A program made the position numbers and the translations under genes. 64,000 nt of DNA from CAZDYP01 sp964509505 (GTDB lineage: Bacteria; Chloroflexota; Anaerolineae; JACRMK01): the NCBI GenBank assembly GCA_964509505.1, contig CAZDYP010000003.1:7905-71904 (forward strand), read 5' to 3'. The notes beneath the pieces are model-generated. The model was not told where the DNA came from. It did no database searches and worked only from the letters and a program-made list of their open reading frames with translations. Below are positions 17,491-26,530 of the stretch, piece after piece (position 1 is the first letter of the stretch; every line of letters starts with the position of its first letter).

Positions 17491-18687
17491 ATGATGACAG
17501 ACTCAAAAGTAGATGAGCTTCAGGCGCGCGTTAGCGCCTCACACGACGCCATCATCAATTTTTTCTGCGAGCTATGCGCGATTCCATCGTATGATTCGCA
17601 AATCAAAGATGTAGGTGAGCGTGTCGGCGCGGAGCTGCGTCAGCTCGGCTTCGACGCAGTGCGCTTCGATCAAATGGGCAACATCCTTGGGCGCATTGGC
17701 AATGGCAAACGCATCATCGTTTACGATTCGCACATTGATACTGTTGGCATTGGCGATCCTGCTGCGTGGGACTGGCATCCACTCACAGGCAAAATTGAGA
17801 ACGGCATCTTGTTCGCGCGCGGCGCGTGCGACGAAAAAGGCTCGACGCCAGGCATGGTTTATGGACTTGCCATTGCGCGCGACTTGGGTTTGCTCGATGG
17901 TTGGACGGCGTATTATTTCGGCAACATGGAAGAAATATGCGATGGCATCGCACCCAACACCTTTGTCGAGGTTGATCCCAAGGTGCGCCCCGATTTCGTC
18001 GTGATTGGCGAGCCGACGAAGCTGCATGTCTATCGCGGACACAAGGGGCGCGTGGAGATGCAAGTCGTGGCAAAAGGGCGCAGCGCCCATGCTGCCTCGA
18101 ATCAATTAGGCGACAACGCGATTTACAAATTGCTGCCCATCATCGCGGGCGTGCGCGACCTGAATGACACGTTGCACACACACGAGTTTCTCGGGCAGGG
18201 GCGCATCACCGTCACCGACATGAAGGTGAAGACGGCTAGTCTCAACGCGGTGCCCGACGAAGCCATCGCCTACATTGACCGCCGCGTGACGTTTGGCGAG
18301 ACGAAAGAAGAAGCCATCGAGCAAGTGCGCCGGCTCGTCCCGTCAGGCACAGACATCAAAGTTGAAATGTTGTTTTACGATGACCCATCGTACACGGGCT
18401 TCGTTTATCCTGTTGACAAGTATTTTCCTGCATGGGCGTTTGAGGAATCGCATCCGCTCGTGCAAGCGGGACAGCGTGCCATCGAAAGATTGTGGCACGA
18501 GTCACGACCAACGGGCAAATGGGGCTTCTCGACCAATGGCACCTATTGGGCAGGCAAAGCGGGCATCCCTTCGATTGGCTTCGGACCCGGCGACGAGATT
18601 TACGCGCATACGACGCTCGATCAAAACAAGCTGGATGACGTGGTGCAGGCGACAGAGTTTTATGCGTTGCTGCCATCTTTGCTGTAA
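17491..18687 (+). CDS. ygeY: M20 family hydrolase, YgeY type
   Basis: 398 residues of the M20 di-zinc aminoacylase/peptidase family. Metal-site motifs: DSHIDTVG (His, Asp), GACDEKGS (Asp and general base region), NMEEICDG (Glu-Glu), and a late FGPGDEIYAHTTLD with the last His. The pattern DDPSYTGF..KYFPAW..EESHPL and FSTNGTYWAGKAGIPSIGFGP fits the YgeY subgroup, linked in E. coli to the ygeWXYZ-ssnA cluster. It probably hydrolyses an amide or carbamoyl derivative. Other members of that set lie downstream (22717, 28768). Confidence 0.8.
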   Translation: MMTDSKVDELQARVSASHDAIINFFCELCAIPSYDSQIKDVGERVGAELRQLGFDAVRFDQMGNILGRIGNGKRIIVYDSHIDTVGIGDPAAWDWHPLTGKIENGILFARGACDEKGSTPGMVYGLAIARDLGLLDGWTAYYFGNMEEICDGIAPNTFVEVDPKVRPDFVVIGEPTKLHVYRGHKGRVEMQVVAKGRSAHAASNQLGDNAIYKLLPIIAGVRDLNDTLHTHEFLGQGRITVTDMKVKTASLNAVPDEAIAYIDRRVTFGETKEEAIEQVRRLVPSGTDIKVEMLFYDDPSYTGFVYPVDKYFPAWAFEESHPLVQAGQRAIERLWHESRPTGKWGFSTNGTYWAGKAGIPSIGFGPGDEIYAHTTLDQNKLDDVVQATEFYALLPSLL

Positions 18688-18699
18688 CCAACTTTTCGA

Positions 18700-18765
18700 T
18701 TTCCCCTAATCTCCGCTAATACCCTTGAATGGGCTATTAGCGGAAATTAAGGGAGCTTAGGGAAA
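18700..18765. repeat. Inverted word-repeat (CTAATCTCCGCTAAT / ATTAGCGGAAATTAAG)
   Basis: Spacer before the dehydratase. TTTCCCCTAATCTCCGCTAA pairs with TTAGCGGAAATTAAGGGAGC; the arms end next to the ATG. Confidence 0.6.
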
Positions 18766-18767
18766 CC

Positions 18768-19715
18768 ATGATTACCCAAGACCACATCAACGAAGCGCGT
18801 GCCATCATCAAAGGCAAGGTGCATCGCACGCCGCTGGCGCCTGCGACGAGCATTGGACAACAGTTTGGCGCGCAGCTGTATTTCAAGTGCGAGAACTTGC
18901 AACGCACCGGCTCGTTCAAGCCGCGCGGCGCATTGAACAAAATCGCGCATCTGTCGGCGGCAGAAAAAGCGCGCGGACTCATCGCCGTGAGCGCGGGCAA
19001 CCACGCGCAAGGCGTCGCGTATGCCGCGCAACGCGAAGGCTTGAAAGCGACCATCGTCATGCCTGAAGGTTCGCCGCAAGCAAAGGTGGATGCGACGCGC
19101 GGCTATGGCGCGGAAGTTATCGTCACGGGTACGATTGCGACCATCTTCGACAAGGCGAATGAATTGCAGCGTGAACATGGTTACACCTTCGTGCATCCCT
19201 TCGACGATTCGCACGTCATCGCAGGGCAAGCGACAGTCGGCATGGAAATCCTTGAGGACTTGCCCGATGTGGAAGTCGTCGCGGTGCAAGTCGGCGGCGG
19301 CGGCTTGTTGTCGGGCATCGCCGCCGCGATTAAACTCAACAAGCCGTCGGTGCGCGTGATTGGCGTCGAGTCGGCGTCGGGGCCCGCGTTACAAATCGGC
19401 ATCAAGGAAGGCAAGTCGGTACGCATCAATCGCGCGCCGACGATTGCCGAGGGGATGGGCGCGCCCTTCACGGGCGAGCTGAACATCCAATTCGCCAAAC
19501 AGTTCGTGGATGAATTCGTCACGGTGGACGACGAGGACATCAAGCAGGCGATGCGGTGGATTTTGCAGCGCAGCAAAATGCTGACGGAAGGCGCAGGCGC
19601 AGGCGGCGCGGCTGCCTTCTTGAGCGGCAAAGCCAAAGTCAAAGCGGGCGCAAAGGTCGTGACGATTTTGAGCGGCGGCAACATTGACTTTGAGCGACTG
19701 AAAGGGATTATATGA
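18768..19715 (+). CDS. Threonine/serine dehydratase (PLP fold-type II)
   Basis: 315 residues. The PLP lysine is in GSFKPRGALN, the phosphate-binding loop is VGGGGLLSGIAAA, and SAGNHAQGVAYAA is the asparagine loop. This matches single-domain catabolic threonine ammonia-lyases (TdcB-like or serine racemase-like) without an ACT regulatory domain. Its products, 2-aminocrotonate or 2-aminoacrylate, are RidA substrates. It sits 80 bases after the YgeY gene and overlaps the next gene by four bases (ATGA), so coupling is likely. Confidence 0.87.
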   Translation: MITQDHINEARAIIKGKVHRTPLAPATSIGQQFGAQLYFKCENLQRTGSFKPRGALNKIAHLSAAEKARGLIAVSAGNHAQGVAYAAQREGLKATIVMPEGSPQAKVDATRGYGAEVIVTGTIATIFDKANELQREHGYTFVHPFDDSHVIAGQATVGMEILEDLPDVEVVAVQVGGGGLLSGIAAAIKLNKPSVRVIGVESASGPALQIGIKEGKSVRINRAPTIAEGMGAPFTGELNIQFAKQFVDEFVTVDDEDIKQAMRWILQRSKMLTEGAGAGGAAAFLSGKAKVKAGAKVVTILSGGNIDFERLKGII

Positions 19716-20224
19716 CTATCACCAACAAATCCGAATTTATGACTTACCTACATCAATCCTGGACGGAGTTGCAACAAACGCTTAACGCATTGAGTGATGA
19801 GCAAATGACAACCGTGAAGGATCACGTGGGTTGGACGATCAAGGATCACTTGTCGCATCTGATTGCGTGGGAGCGCGGCATCGTCGCATTGCTTCAGTAT
19901 CAGCCGCGCTATCCTGCGATGGGCATTGACCTTGCGACCCTCCAGGGCAAAAGTGAGGATGAGGAGAACGAAATCCTTCGCAAACAATTTGAAACGCACT
20001 CGTTGGCTGAGGTGCGTGCCGCGCTGCAACAGACGCATGAGGCGCTAGTGGCTGTCTTGAACCCATTGAGTGACGAAGACCTGCTCAAGCCCTATGCCCA
20101 TTATCAGCCTAATGAACCCGGCAAAGATGAGGGGAGACCCATTTACGGTTGGGTGATGGGCAACAGCGCAGGACATTACGCGGAACATTTGCCGTGGATC
20201 AAGGCTTTGGCGCACCTATCATAA
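19712..20224 (+). CDS. DinB-superfamily protein (DinB_2/ClbS-like)
   Basis: 170 residues, a four-helix bundle with the metal-site histidines spaced as expected: WTIKDHLSHLIAWE near residue 40 and AGHYAEHLPWI near the end. Members include colibactin-resistance ClbS and many uncharacterised proteins. The start overlaps the dehydratase stop (ATGA), which suggests coupled translation. Confidence 0.78.
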   Translation: MTITNKSEFMTYLHQSWTELQQTLNALSDEQMTTVKDHVGWTIKDHLSHLIAWERGIVALLQYQPRYPAMGIDLATLQGKSEDEENEILRKQFETHSLAEVRAALQQTHEALVAVLNPLSDEDLLKPYAHYQPNEPGKDEGRPIYGWVMGNSAGHYAEHLPWIKALAHLS

Positions 20225-20236
20225 ACAACGCTCAAG

Positions 20237-20270
20237 ACCGGGCAGGTTTCAGAAAATCTGACAGGTCTCG
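20237..20270. repeat. Degenerate GACCTGTCAGGTTT-type palindrome
   Basis: GACCGGGCAGGTTTCAGAAAATCTGACAGGTC is an imperfect version of the palindrome found intact inside the CoA-ligase gene at 49887-49919. Confidence 0.6.
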
Positions 20271-20287
20271 ATGCGTATGAGGAGCGT

Positions 20288-21511
20288 ATGCCCTTCGCCA
20301 TTTTTGCCACCCCATTTTTTTCCGCCAACGCCGTGCGTTTGTTAGAAGGCATCACGGCTTTGCCCGGCGCGCGACTCGGCGTGATTAGCCAAGAGCCGCA
20401 AGAGGTCCTCGCGCCCGCATTGCGTAGCAAGTTCGTCGGGCATTGGCGCATTGACGACGCGCTCGACACGGAGCAAATCACCTACGCCGCGCAAAAATTG
20501 TCGGAGCAACACGGCGCGATTCATCGCTTGTTCGGCGCGGTCGAGCACATGCAAGTGCCGCTCGCGGAAGCGCGCGCGCAGCTCGGCATCGTGGGCATGA
20601 GCGTCGAGGTTGCCAAGAATTTTCGTGACAAGGCGCGCATGAAAGACGTGCTGCGTGCGGCAGGCTTGCCATGCGCGCGGCACAAGCAAGTCAATAGCGA
20701 CGATGATGCGTGGGCGTTTGCGAGCGAGGTTGGTTATCCACTGGTGATTAAGCCATTGGCAGGCGCGGCGACGCAGACGACCTTTCAAATCGAACAAGCA
20801 GCTCAACTGCGTGCGGCGTTGCAAACGATGAAGCCATCCACCAGTCACCCCGCGATCCTCGAAGAGTTCATCACGGGCGACGAGCGTTCCTTCGAGACTA
20901 TCACGATTAACGGCAAACATATCTGGCATTCGCTCACCCACTACTGGCCATCGCCGCTCGACGTGATGCGGAATCCCTGGATTCAGTGGTGTTTGTTGTT
21001 GCCGCGCGAGATTGATATGCCTGAGTACGACGACATTCGACAAATTGGCACACGCGCGCTCGATGCGTTGGGCATGGATACCGGCCTGACGCATCTTGAA
21101 TGGTTCAGGCGCAAGGATGGAAGCATCGCCATTTCGGAAGTCGCGGCGCGTCCGCCAGGCGCGCAAATCACCACGATGATGTCGCGTGCGAACGATATTG
21201 ACTTGCCGCGCGAGTGGGGGCGCGTGATGATTCATGGCGAGTTCACCATCCCAGAGCGCAAATACGCGGTGGGTGCGGCATTCTTGCGCGGGCAAGGCGA
21301 GGGCAAGCATGTCAAAGCAGTGCATGGACTCGAACAAGCCGCGCGCGAGGTCGGGCATTTAGTGTGCGACGCACGCTTGCCACAAATTGGACAAGAGAAG
21401 TCCGTCAGTTATGAAGGCGAAGGCTTCATCATCGTGCGCCATCCAGAGACAGCGGTGGTGGAGCAAGCCTTGAAGCAGTTGGTGTCAACCGTGCGGGTGG
21501 AGTTGGGTTGA
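20288..21511 (+). CDS. ATP-grasp domain protein
   Basis: 407 residues of the carbamoyl-phosphate synthase/biotin carboxylase-like ATP-grasp fold. The central ATP-lid area is EVGYPLVIKPLAGAATQTT, then AILEEFITGDERSFE and the metal-binding ISEVAARPPGAQI. An N-terminal Rossmann-like pre-ATP domain occupies about residues 1-110. Such enzymes ligate a carboxylate to an amine or thiol through an acyl phosphate. The substrate is unknown; its place within the yge-like block suggests amino acid or ureide chemistry. Its stop overlaps the SPFH start (TGATG). Confidence 0.78.
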   Translation: MPFAIFATPFFSANAVRLLEGITALPGARLGVISQEPQEVLAPALRSKFVGHWRIDDALDTEQITYAAQKLSEQHGAIHRLFGAVEHMQVPLAEARAQLGIVGMSVEVAKNFRDKARMKDVLRAAGLPCARHKQVNSDDDAWAFASEVGYPLVIKPLAGAATQTTFQIEQAAQLRAALQTMKPSTSHPAILEEFITGDERSFETITINGKHIWHSLTHYWPSPLDVMRNPWIQWCLLLPREIDMPEYDDIRQIGTRALDALGMDTGLTHLEWFRRKDGSIAISEVAARPPGAQITTMMSRANDIDLPREWGRVMIHGEFTIPERKYAVGAAFLRGQGEGKHVKAVHGLEQAAREVGHLVCDARLPQIGQEKSVSYEGEGFIIVRHPETAVVEQALKQLVSTVRVELG

Positions 21512-22053
21512 TGCCATTACTCCTCAGCGTGGCAGCGCAACGGGCGACCAGCTCGACGAGTTTGATCTTGCTTTGCCTCGTCGCAGTCGGTATGATAGTG
21601 TGGCTCACCCTCGCGCTCCGCATCGTGCCAGAACATCAACGTCTCGTGGTCTTTAGGTTGGGGCGATTGATCGGCGCGCGCGGGCCAGGGTTGTTGCTGT
21701 TGGTGCCATTCGTGGATAAGGGTGTGCTTGTAGATTTGCGCGAGCAGACGCGCACACTCGAAGGCGAGCGCATCATCACGCAAGATAATGCGCGCCTCGT
21801 TGTTGACCTGACGTGGATGTTCAAGCTGGTTGACCCAGTCCGTAGCGTGACCCAAGTCGCCCACGTCGAAACCGCGTTGCGTGAAACAGCCATCACTATC
21901 CTCCATGCGATGTTGGAACGCTTGACGCGCGATGATGTGTTGGCGGCGCGTGATTCCGTCAACATGCAATTGCGCGTGCTGTTTCAAGACTCAGCAACGG
22001 CGTGGGGTGTTGACATCACTCAAGTTGAGCTGCGCTCGGTGCGGAGAGAATAA
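21511..22053 (+). CDS. SPFH/Band 7 (slipin-type) membrane protein
   Basis: 180 residues. One N-terminal membrane helix (LILLCLVAVGMIVWLTLALR) is followed directly by an SPFH domain (VPEHQRLVVFRLGRL..GPGLLLLVPFVDK). It is shorter than typical slipins of about 250 residues and lacks the usual C-terminal coiled coil. SPFH proteins form oligomeric scaffolds on membranes and often partner with NfeD proteases, but no NfeD gene is nearby. ATG 21511 shares a base with the ATP-grasp stop. Confidence 0.82.
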   Translation: MPLLLSVAAQRATSSTSLILLCLVAVGMIVWLTLALRIVPEHQRLVVFRLGRLIGARGPGLLLLVPFVDKGVLVDLREQTRTLEGERIITQDNARLVVDLTWMFKLVDPVRSVTQVAHVETALRETAITILHAMLERLTRDDVLAARDSVNMQLRVLFQDSATAWGVDITQVELRSVRRE

Positions 22054-22077
22054 CCCATTGAAAGTTTGAGAGGATTC

Positions 22078-22608
22078 ATGTCCAGTAAAATCATCTTCAA
22101 CGGAAAAGAATATAACAGTCTCGAGGAGATGCCTGCTGATGCGCGACAAGCGTATGAGAGCATGATGGGCATCTTCGCCGACAAAGATCAAAACGGCATC
22201 CCTGACATTTTAGAGGGCAAGGGCGACATTAGTACAACGAGCGCGCAACCCACGAGCAACATCACGCTGCAAAGCGCGACCATCGTGTACGACGGCAAGT
22301 CGTACAACAACGTGGACGAGCTGCCGCCCGAAGCGCGCGCGCAGTATGAGCAGGCGATGGGCATGTTGGCGGACCAGAATCAGAATGGCGTGCCTGACAT
22401 GCTGGAAAATGTGCTAGCTATGCCAAGCGCACAGTTCACACAAACCATGCCAACTTCATCGCTCGCGCCCATGCCCCACGACCCATTGCAAACGGATTCG
22501 GGCAAACGCGCTAACCCGTGGTTGATTGTAGGCGTCGTCATTGCGGCGTTGTTACTTGTCGTGGCAGCCTTGTTGGTGGTAGTGGTGTTCAGCTCGTTTG
22601 CGCCGTAG
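22078..22608 (+). CDS. Hypothetical protein with two EF-hand-like repeats and a C-terminal membrane helix
   Basis: 176 residues. Two clearly duplicated units of about 45 residues (from about 5 and 67) each contain FNGKEYNS or YDGKSYNN, a helix with RQAYE or RAQYE, and an acidic loop DKDQNGIPD or DQNQNGVPD. The loop resembles calcium loops of EF-hand, dockerin or thrombospondin type-3 repeats. A Pro/Ser linker leads to one C-terminal helix (LIVGVVIAALLLVVAALLVV), so it is probably tail-anchored with the repeats in the cytoplasm. Good ribosome site (GAGAGGA) before ATG 22078. Probably co-transcribed with the SPFH gene. Confidence 0.65.
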   Translation: MSSKIIFNGKEYNSLEEMPADARQAYESMMGIFADKDQNGIPDILEGKGDISTTSAQPTSNITLQSATIVYDGKSYNNVDELPPEARAQYEQAMGMLADQNQNGVPDMLENVLAMPSAQFTQTMPTSSLAPMPHDPLQTDSGKRANPWLIVGVVIAALLLVVAALLVVVVFSSFAP

Positions 22609-22716
22609 GGCAAATTGGCAATTTGCCGTGCATACCCATTTTCATCGCAGCCACATGCGATCTACTGACATTGTTTTGATGGCACACGCTCTACATTTAC
22701 TTTACGAGGAGACATC

Positions 22717-23697
22717 ATGCAAACCAACCTTCGTGGTCGTGACTTCATCGGCGACCTCGACTTTAGCAAAGAAGAAGTGGAAACTGTTTTGGATGTGGCG
22801 TGGGACTTGAAGCGCAAACGCGCACTGCACGAACCCCATCCTTTGCTGCGCGACAAGACGCTGGCGATGTTGTTCTTCTTCACCAGCACGCGCACGCGCG
22901 GCTCATTCGAGGCGGGCATGGCGCAGCTCGGCGGCCATGCCGCGTTCATTGACTCGCAGGTGACGCAAATCGCGCACGGCGACACCGCCAAAGAAATCGG
23001 TCAGATTTATGGACGTTACTTCGACGGCATCGCCATCCGCCAATGCGATTGGCAGTTCGGCAACCAATACATCAACGACGTGGCGAAGGCGTCGCGCGCG
23101 CCCGTGCTGAATATGCAGTGCGACGTGTATCACCCGTTCCAAATTCTCGCGGACCTGATGACCGTCATCGAGAAGAAGGGGCGCGAGTTGCGCCGCAAGA
23201 AGCTGGTCGTCTCGTGGGCGTATGCGGCGTCATACAGCAAGCCCATCAGCGTGCCGCAATCGCTCATCTTGCAGATGACCCGCTTCGGCTGCGATGTCAT
23301 GCTGGCGCATCCGCCCGAATTCAAGCTGATGCCCGACATCATGCAACAGGCGCGCGACAATGCGCGCAAGTATGGCGTCGGCTTTGATGTAACCGACGAC
23401 ATGGACGAAGCGTTCAAAGATGCTGACATCGTGTATCCGAAGTCATGGGGTCCGCTTGTGACGACCACCGATGGCGGCGAGGGTAAATATCTCATTGAGA
23501 AATACAAGTCGTGGATTACCGACTCGCGGCGCATGTCGTTGGCAAAAGACGATTGCATCTACATGCACTGCCTACCAGCGGATCGCGGACTTGAAGTGAC
23601 CGACGAGGTGATTGACGGCCCGTGCTCGGTGGTCTATGACGAAGCGGAGAATCGTCTGCACGCGCAGAAAGCGGTGATGGCGTTGACGATGTGTTGA
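22717..23697 (+). CDS. ygeW: YgeW-family carbamoyltransferase
   Basis: 326 residues of the aspartate/ornithine carbamoyltransferase fold. The carbamoyl-phosphate loop is FTSTRTRGSFE. The block QCDVYHPFQILADL, the stretch WAYAASYSKPISVPQSL, DADIVYPKSWGPL and the MHCLPAD ending match E. coli YgeW and differ from OTCase, which has HCLP with a different second-substrate loop. The substrate of YgeW is not known. No carbamate kinase or hydantoinase gene, its usual partners, lies in the window. RBS ACGAGGAG precedes ATG 22717. Confidence 0.83.
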   Translation: MQTNLRGRDFIGDLDFSKEEVETVLDVAWDLKRKRALHEPHPLLRDKTLAMLFFFTSTRTRGSFEAGMAQLGGHAAFIDSQVTQIAHGDTAKEIGQIYGRYFDGIAIRQCDWQFGNQYINDVAKASRAPVLNMQCDVYHPFQILADLMTVIEKKGRELRRKKLVVSWAYAASYSKPISVPQSLILQMTRFGCDVMLAHPPEFKLMPDIMQQARDNARKYGVGFDVTDDMDEAFKDADIVYPKSWGPLVTTTDGGEGKYLIEKYKSWITDSRRMSLAKDDCIYMHCLPADRGLEVTDEVIDGPCSVVYDEAENRLHAQKAVMALTMC

Positions 23698-23716
23698 AGT
23701 GAATAAGTAGATGAGA

Positions 23717-23790
23717 AAACGAGGAATGGGTTAATGGGTCAATGTGATATGAGTCCATTCCTCGCTCCCTCGTTCACTCGTTTACCCCAT
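23717..23790. repeat. Inverted word-repeat before the PLP gene
   Basis: GAAAACGAGGAATGGGTTAA is answered by CCATTCCTCGCTCCCTCGTTC and CGTTTACCCC. In-frame ATGs inside this block (for example 23749) are therefore poor start candidates for the next gene. Confidence 0.6.
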
Positions 23791-23838
23791 GGAGATTGCC
23801 ATGCCACGTTACACTCGTTACACTCGGGAGGCGCATTC

Positions 23839-25116
23839 GTGAGCGCACTCTATCGCTTCCAATGCACGCTCTGCGGCGCGACGTATGCCGCCGATGAAGT
23901 GACGTATGTGTGCCCCAAACATGACGACGCAGGCATATTGGATACCATACTCGATTTCAACGCGACGCAACCCACCCTCCAATCAACTTACTCCGTATGG
24001 CGCTACCTCGACCTGCTGCCGATTGCGGCGCGCAAGATTCGACCGTTGCTCAATCTCACATCGCCGTTTACCAGCGTGGGCTGGACGCCCCTCTATCGCG
24101 CGGAACGCTTGGGCGCGCAACTGGGCTTGAAAAATTTTTATATCAAGGATGATGGGCGTAATCCATCCGCATCGTTCAAAGATCGTGCGAGCGCGTTCGT
24201 CGTGGCGAAAGCAATTGAACGTGGTGAGAAGATGATCACAACGGCGAGCTCGGGCAACGCAGGCGCGGCGTTGGCGTGCCTGAGCGCGGCAGTCGGTTTG
24301 CCTTCGGTCATCTTCGTGCCACATACCGCGCCGCCAGCCAAGGTCGCGCAGCTGTTGATGTTCGGCGCAAAGGCGCTGCTGGTCAAAGGCACGTATGACG
24401 AGGCGTTTGATGTGTGCCTCAAAGCCTCAAAAGAATTTGGTTGGTATTGTCGCAACACCGCATACAACCCCTTCACCATCGAGGGCAAGAAAACCGTCGC
24501 CTTTGAAATCTGCGAACAGCTCAGCCCCGATTCAGCCATTCAGCCCAATCGGGAACTAGGAAAATTCTGGCGCGCGCCCGACCGTATCTTCGTGGGCGTT
24601 GGCGATGGCAATATCTTGAGCAGCGTGTGGAAAGGCTTGCGCGATTTGCGTCAACTTGGTTGGATTCAGAAGATGCCAAAGCTGATGGGCGTGCAGGCGG
24701 AGGGTAGTGCAGCGTGCTATAACGCATGGCGCACAAACACGACAACCATCACACCCGTGGATGCGCACACCATCGCAGACTCGATTAGTGTAGGCTTGCC
24801 GCGTGATGGCGCGCGGGCGGTGCGCGCTGTGCAAGAGACGGGCGGCGAGTTCGTCACGGTGAGCGATGCGGAGATTTTGCAGGCGATGAAGACACTCTCG
24901 CAACAGGCGGCGGTGTTTGCGGAACCTGCGGGCGCGGCGGGCTTTGCGGGGTTGCAGCAGTTAGTGAACGAAAAGCGCGTTGATGCCGACGAGACAATGG
25001 TCGTGATTGTGACGGGGAATGGCTTGAAGGATGTGCCTGCGGCAATGAAGGCAGCGGGAGAGGCGCGCGTTATCGAACCGACGCTCGACGACGTGCAGCG
25101 CGCTTTGGAGGGGTAG
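23839..25116 (+). CDS. Threonine synthase-like PLP enzyme with N-terminal zinc finger
   Basis: About 425 residues, PLP fold-type II. A rubredoxin-like N-terminal finger (CTLCGATY...YVCPKHD) is followed by the PLP lysine in SASFKDRASAF, the Ser/Asn loop TASSGNAGAALA and the glycine loop region GVGDGN. True threonine synthase is probably the gene at 34331; this paralogue sits with YgeW and a second PLP protein, so it more likely handles another beta- or gamma-substituted amino acid. GTG 23839, eight bases after GGGAGG, is preferred over upstream ATGs inside a repeat. Confidence 0.75.
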   Translation: MSALYRFQCTLCGATYAADEVTYVCPKHDDAGILDTILDFNATQPTLQSTYSVWRYLDLLPIAARKIRPLLNLTSPFTSVGWTPLYRAERLGAQLGLKNFYIKDDGRNPSASFKDRASAFVVAKAIERGEKMITTASSGNAGAALACLSAAVGLPSVIFVPHTAPPAKVAQLLMFGAKALLVKGTYDEAFDVCLKASKEFGWYCRNTAYNPFTIEGKKTVAFEICEQLSPDSAIQPNRELGKFWRAPDRIFVGVGDGNILSSVWKGLRDLRQLGWIQKMPKLMGVQAEGSAACYNAWRTNTTTITPVDAHTIADSISVGLPRDGARAVRAVQETGGEFVTVSDAEILQAMKTLSQQAAVFAEPAGAAGFAGLQQLVNEKRVDADETMVVIVTGNGLKDVPAAMKAAGEARVIEPTLDDVQRALEG

Positions 25117-25147
25117 TTCACTTCATATCACAAGAAAGAATCTGTCT

Positions 25148-26530
25148 ATGCCTATCATTCTCGGTCCCACTTTCGAGGAAATGTTGCACCCTCACACCAT
25201 TGCGCCCCCCATTCGTCAGCGCGCATTGATGATGAAGACGCAGGATCCGCTCGACCCCATCAACTTGTTCAACATCACGTGGCGCGGCGGCGATGGGCAG
25301 ATTTACTATCGCGTCCTGCCGAAGCAACTGACCAACGTGGATGCGAACATCGTCGTCCTCTATGGCAAAGATTTTCCGACAGGCTCACATAAGGTTGGCG
25401 CGGCGTATTCGGTGCTGGTCGAGAAAGAATTGTTCGGCGAGGTTGATCCACGCACGCACACGCTCGTCTGGCCCAGCACAGGCAACTATGGCATCGGCGG
25501 CGCGTGGGTTGGCTGTCGCATGGGCTTCGATTCCGTCGTCGTGCTGCCCGCAGGCATGAGCCAAGAGCGCTTCGAGCGCATCGAATCGTACGGCGCGCGT
25601 GTCATCAAAACAGTTGGCTCCGAGAGCAACGTCAAAGAGATTTACGACAAGACACACGAACTCGCGCGCGATCCCAAAGTCCGCATCCTTAATCAGTTCA
25701 GCGAGCTGGGCAACTATCGCTTCCACTATCACGTCACGGGCAACACGATTGCCGAGCTCGTCAATGAATTGAGATTGAAGCATAGCGATTTGAGATTGGC
25801 GGCATATTGCTCCGCGATGGGCAGCGCTGGCACGATTGCAGCAGGCGACCGCCTCAAGCAGTTGTGGCATGATTGCAAAATCGTCGGACTCGAACCCGTG
25901 CAATGTCCGACGCTCTATAACAACGGCTATGGCTCGCACGACATTCAAGGTATCGGCGACAAGCACGTGACGTGGATTCATCACGTCACGAACATGGACG
26001 CCATCATCTGCATTGACGATATCGAATGCAAGAAGGGTCTGCAATTGCTCACCGCAGAGAACGGCATGGAGACGTTGAGCAAGCGCTTCGGCATGCCGAC
26101 GGGCGATGTCGAAGCCATGTCACACATCTTCGGCATCAGCGGCGTGTGCAACGTGCTGGGCGCGATCAAGACTGCAAAGTATTATGGCATGGGCAAGCGC
26201 GACCTCATCGTGACGATTCTCACCGATGCGATTGATCGCTATCATTCGGTGATGGCTGACTTGACCCGCGCGTATGGTGTGATGGACGAAGCCGAAGCGA
26301 CGGCGCGGCTCGCATCCATTTTTCATGGACAAAAGACCGATTGGATCAAAGAAGGCACGGTGGACACACGACGGCAATGGCACAATCTCAAATATTACAC
26401 TTGGGTAGAGCAACAAGGTAAGACCGTTGAGGAATTGGACGCGCAGCTCAGTGAGGAATGGTGGCTGCAACATCAAGCGCGTGTGGCGGAGATTGACAAC
26501 AAAATTTTGGAGGCGAGACACAGCACATGA
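25148..26530 (+). CDS. PLP-dependent fold-type II enzyme, uncharacterised subfamily
   Basis: 460 residues. The predicted PLP lysine is in PTGSHKVGAAYS (SHK instead of SFK), the Asn loop is STGNYGIGGAWVG, and the phosphate loop region is SAMGSAGTIAAGDRL. The fold is that of cysteine synthase/threonine synthase, but the protein is longer, with an extra N-terminal segment and a C-terminal helical part. I know it only as a generic 'PLP-dependent protein subunit beta'. It lies 31 bases after the threonine synthase-like gene, so the pair may form a complex or catalyse consecutive steps. Its stop overlaps the next start (ATGA). Confidence 0.72.
   Translation: MPIILGPTFEEMLHPHTIAPPIRQRALMMKTQDPLDPINLFNITWRGGDGQIYYRVLPKQLTNVDANIVVLYGKDFPTGSHKVGAAYSVLVEKELFGEVDPRTHTLVWPSTGNYGIGGAWVGCRMGFDSVVVLPAGMSQERFERIESYGARVIKTVGSESNVKEIYDKTHELARDPKVRILNQFSELGNYRFHYHVTGNTIAELVNELRLKHSDLRLAAYCSAMGSAGTIAAGDRLKQLWHDCKIVGLEPVQCPTLYNNGYGSHDIQGIGDKHVTWIHHVTNMDAIICIDDIECKKGLQLLTAENGMETLSKRFGMPTGDVEAMSHIFGISGVCNVLGAIKTAKYYGMGKRDLIVTILTDAIDRYHSVMADLTRAYGVMDEAEATARLASIFHGQKTDWIKEGTVDTRRQWHNLKYYTWVEQQGKTVEELDAQLSEEWWLQHQARVAEIDNKILEARHST

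Noticed and set aside
20342..21358. A 338-codon minus-strand frame opposite the ATP-grasp gene
   Set aside because: Composition is Arg/His-rich and motif-free; the plus-strand ATP-grasp motifs are clear.
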